A DNA stretch of 5,220 nucleotides from Vulcanimicrobiota bacterium (lineage in GTDB: Bacteria; Vulcanimicrobiota; Vulcanimicrobiia; Vulcanimicrobiales; Vulcanimicrobiaceae). Location of the stretch: positions 1 to 5,220 of the forward strand of contig JASHPC010000296.1 in NCBI GenBank assembly GCA_030038335.1, given 5' to 3'. How positions within the stretch are numbered: the first letter of the stretch is position 1; every line of letters begins with the position of its first letter. The position numbers and the translations under genes are program-made. Below are positions 4,713 through 5,220 of this stretch, piece by piece. Below the pieces are notes generated by a model. That model was given only the letters and a program-made list of their open reading frames with translations. It had not been told where the DNA came from and did no database searches.

Positions 4713-5220
4713 GACTCGCGGTGATCTCGTCTGCTTTTCCGTGCGGAACGCGCGAACCGTATCTAGCGGCGGAGCTCGCAGCGCTCCACGAGCACGTCTC
4801 CTATCTTGCCGTCGCCCCACTTCGCCCGGAGCGCGGAGTGACCAGGGGCGCGTGCGGCGCCACGGCACTCGTGCAGTTTCCATTGGACCTCGTCACGCTC
4901 GCGCGAGCGGCCGCTGCGTTTCGCCGCGCGCCGCACGCGTGCTTCACGGCGCTGGCCGAGATCATCATAGCGCCGCGCTCCGTTGTTGCGAAGATAAAGA
5001 ACCTCGCGATATTCCCGCGCGCGCTCGCCCTCGCCGAGCGCTTCCATGCCGAAAGGATCGACCACGTCCACGCGTACTGGCTTTCGACGCCGGCGACGGC
5101 GGCCTACGTGGTCGCGTGCGTAAACCGCATTCGGTGGAGCGCGACGGCTCATCGCTGGGATATCTTCGAGAACAACATGATTGCAGAAAAGGCCGCCGCG
5201 TCGAGCTTCGTACGCGCGAT
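4709..5220 (+). CDS. GT4/GT-B glycosyltransferase, N-terminal part (3' end outside window)
   Basis: ATG 4709 overlaps the previous stop as ATGA, and 170 codons stay open to the window edge. The N-terminus M-R-L-A-V-I-S-S-A-F-P is the first beta strand of a GT-B N-domain, followed by a helix like E16-P-Y-x3-E-L-x2-L, which in relatives reads as the acceptor-side helix. The segment H119-V-H-A-Y-W, P128-A-T-A-A-Y and then S144-A-T-A-H-R-W-D-I-F is highly characteristic of the exopolysaccharide/colanic-acid-like GT4 group, and E160-K161 precedes the strand leading to the domain end. The nucleotide-sugar binding C-terminal domain (E-x7-E motif) lies outside the window. The family transfers a sugar from a nucleotide donor to a lipid-linked glycan in the cytoplasm, so it likely acts right after the upstream priming enzyme. 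Donor and linkage are unknown. Confidence 0.88.
   Translation, partial: MRLAVISSAFPCGTREPYLAAELAALHEHVSYLAVAPLRPERGVTRGACGATALVQFPLDLVTLARAAAAFRRAPHACFTALAEIIIAPRSVVAKIKNLAIFPRALALAERFHAERIDHVHAYWLSTPATAAYVVACVNRIRWSATAHRWDIFENNMIAEKAAASSFVRA

Noticed and set aside
3975..4883. A 302-codon minus-strand open frame opposite the sugar transferase and GT4 genes
   Set aside because: It lies antisense to strongly recognisable catalytic motifs of two real genes, is dominated by Arg and charged residues, and has no family signal.
1..5220. CRISPR arrays, tRNA or rRNA genes, insertion-sequence ends or transposase genes
   Set aside because: No regularly spaced repeats, no cloverleaf-like or rRNA-like sequence, no terminal inverted repeats and no transposase motifs were seen on either strand.

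Overview
The window is GC-rich bacterial chromosomal DNA with tightly packed genes and third codon positions dominated by G and C. The readable gene content is cell-surface polysaccharide (exopolysaccharide, capsule or O-antigen-like) biosynthesis. The sequence alone does not fix the phylum. Two ATGA stop/start overlaps, several GTG-rich frames and at least two genes lacking a clear Shine-Dalgarno sequence fit a GC-rich lineage such as an Eremiobacterota-, Acidobacteria- or Actinobacteria-like organism, but that is inference only.

Layout. Left block, + strand: the 3' part of a polysaccharide deacetylase gene (1-672, cut by the window edge) overlaps by 4 bp a multi-spanning membrane protein with GT-C glycosyltransferase-like architecture (669-1853). 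Two bases after its stop comes a secreted, proline- and cysteine-rich protein with a C-terminal membrane segment (1856-2710), which has the clearest ribosome binding site in the window. Middle: one minus-strand gene (2715-3179) is convergent with the secreted-protein gene, with four bases between the stop codons. It encodes a small Cys/His-rich protein made of two tandem modules with almost the same eight-ligand, RING/B-box-like zinc pattern. Next is a 204-bp divergent intergenic region (3180-3383) with promoter-like hexamers and a 10-bp direct repeat at 21-bp pitch. Right block, + strand: a complete polyprenyl-phosphate sugar-phosphate transferase (3384-4712), the priming enzyme type for lipid-linked glycan assembly, overlaps by 4 bp the start of a GT4/GT-B glycosyltransferase gene (4709 to beyond the window).

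How the genes may work together. The sugar transferase would load the first sugar-phosphate onto undecaprenyl phosphate at the inner membrane. The GT4 enzyme would extend the glycan from nucleotide sugars on the cytoplasmic side. The GT-C-like membrane protein could act on lipid-linked sugars on the outer side, and the deacetylase would remove acetyl (or similar acyl) groups from the glycan. The role of the secreted proline-rich protein and of the double zinc-module protein in this locus is unknown. The zinc protein, encoded on the opposite strand between two halves of a polysaccharide locus, is the most unusual item here.
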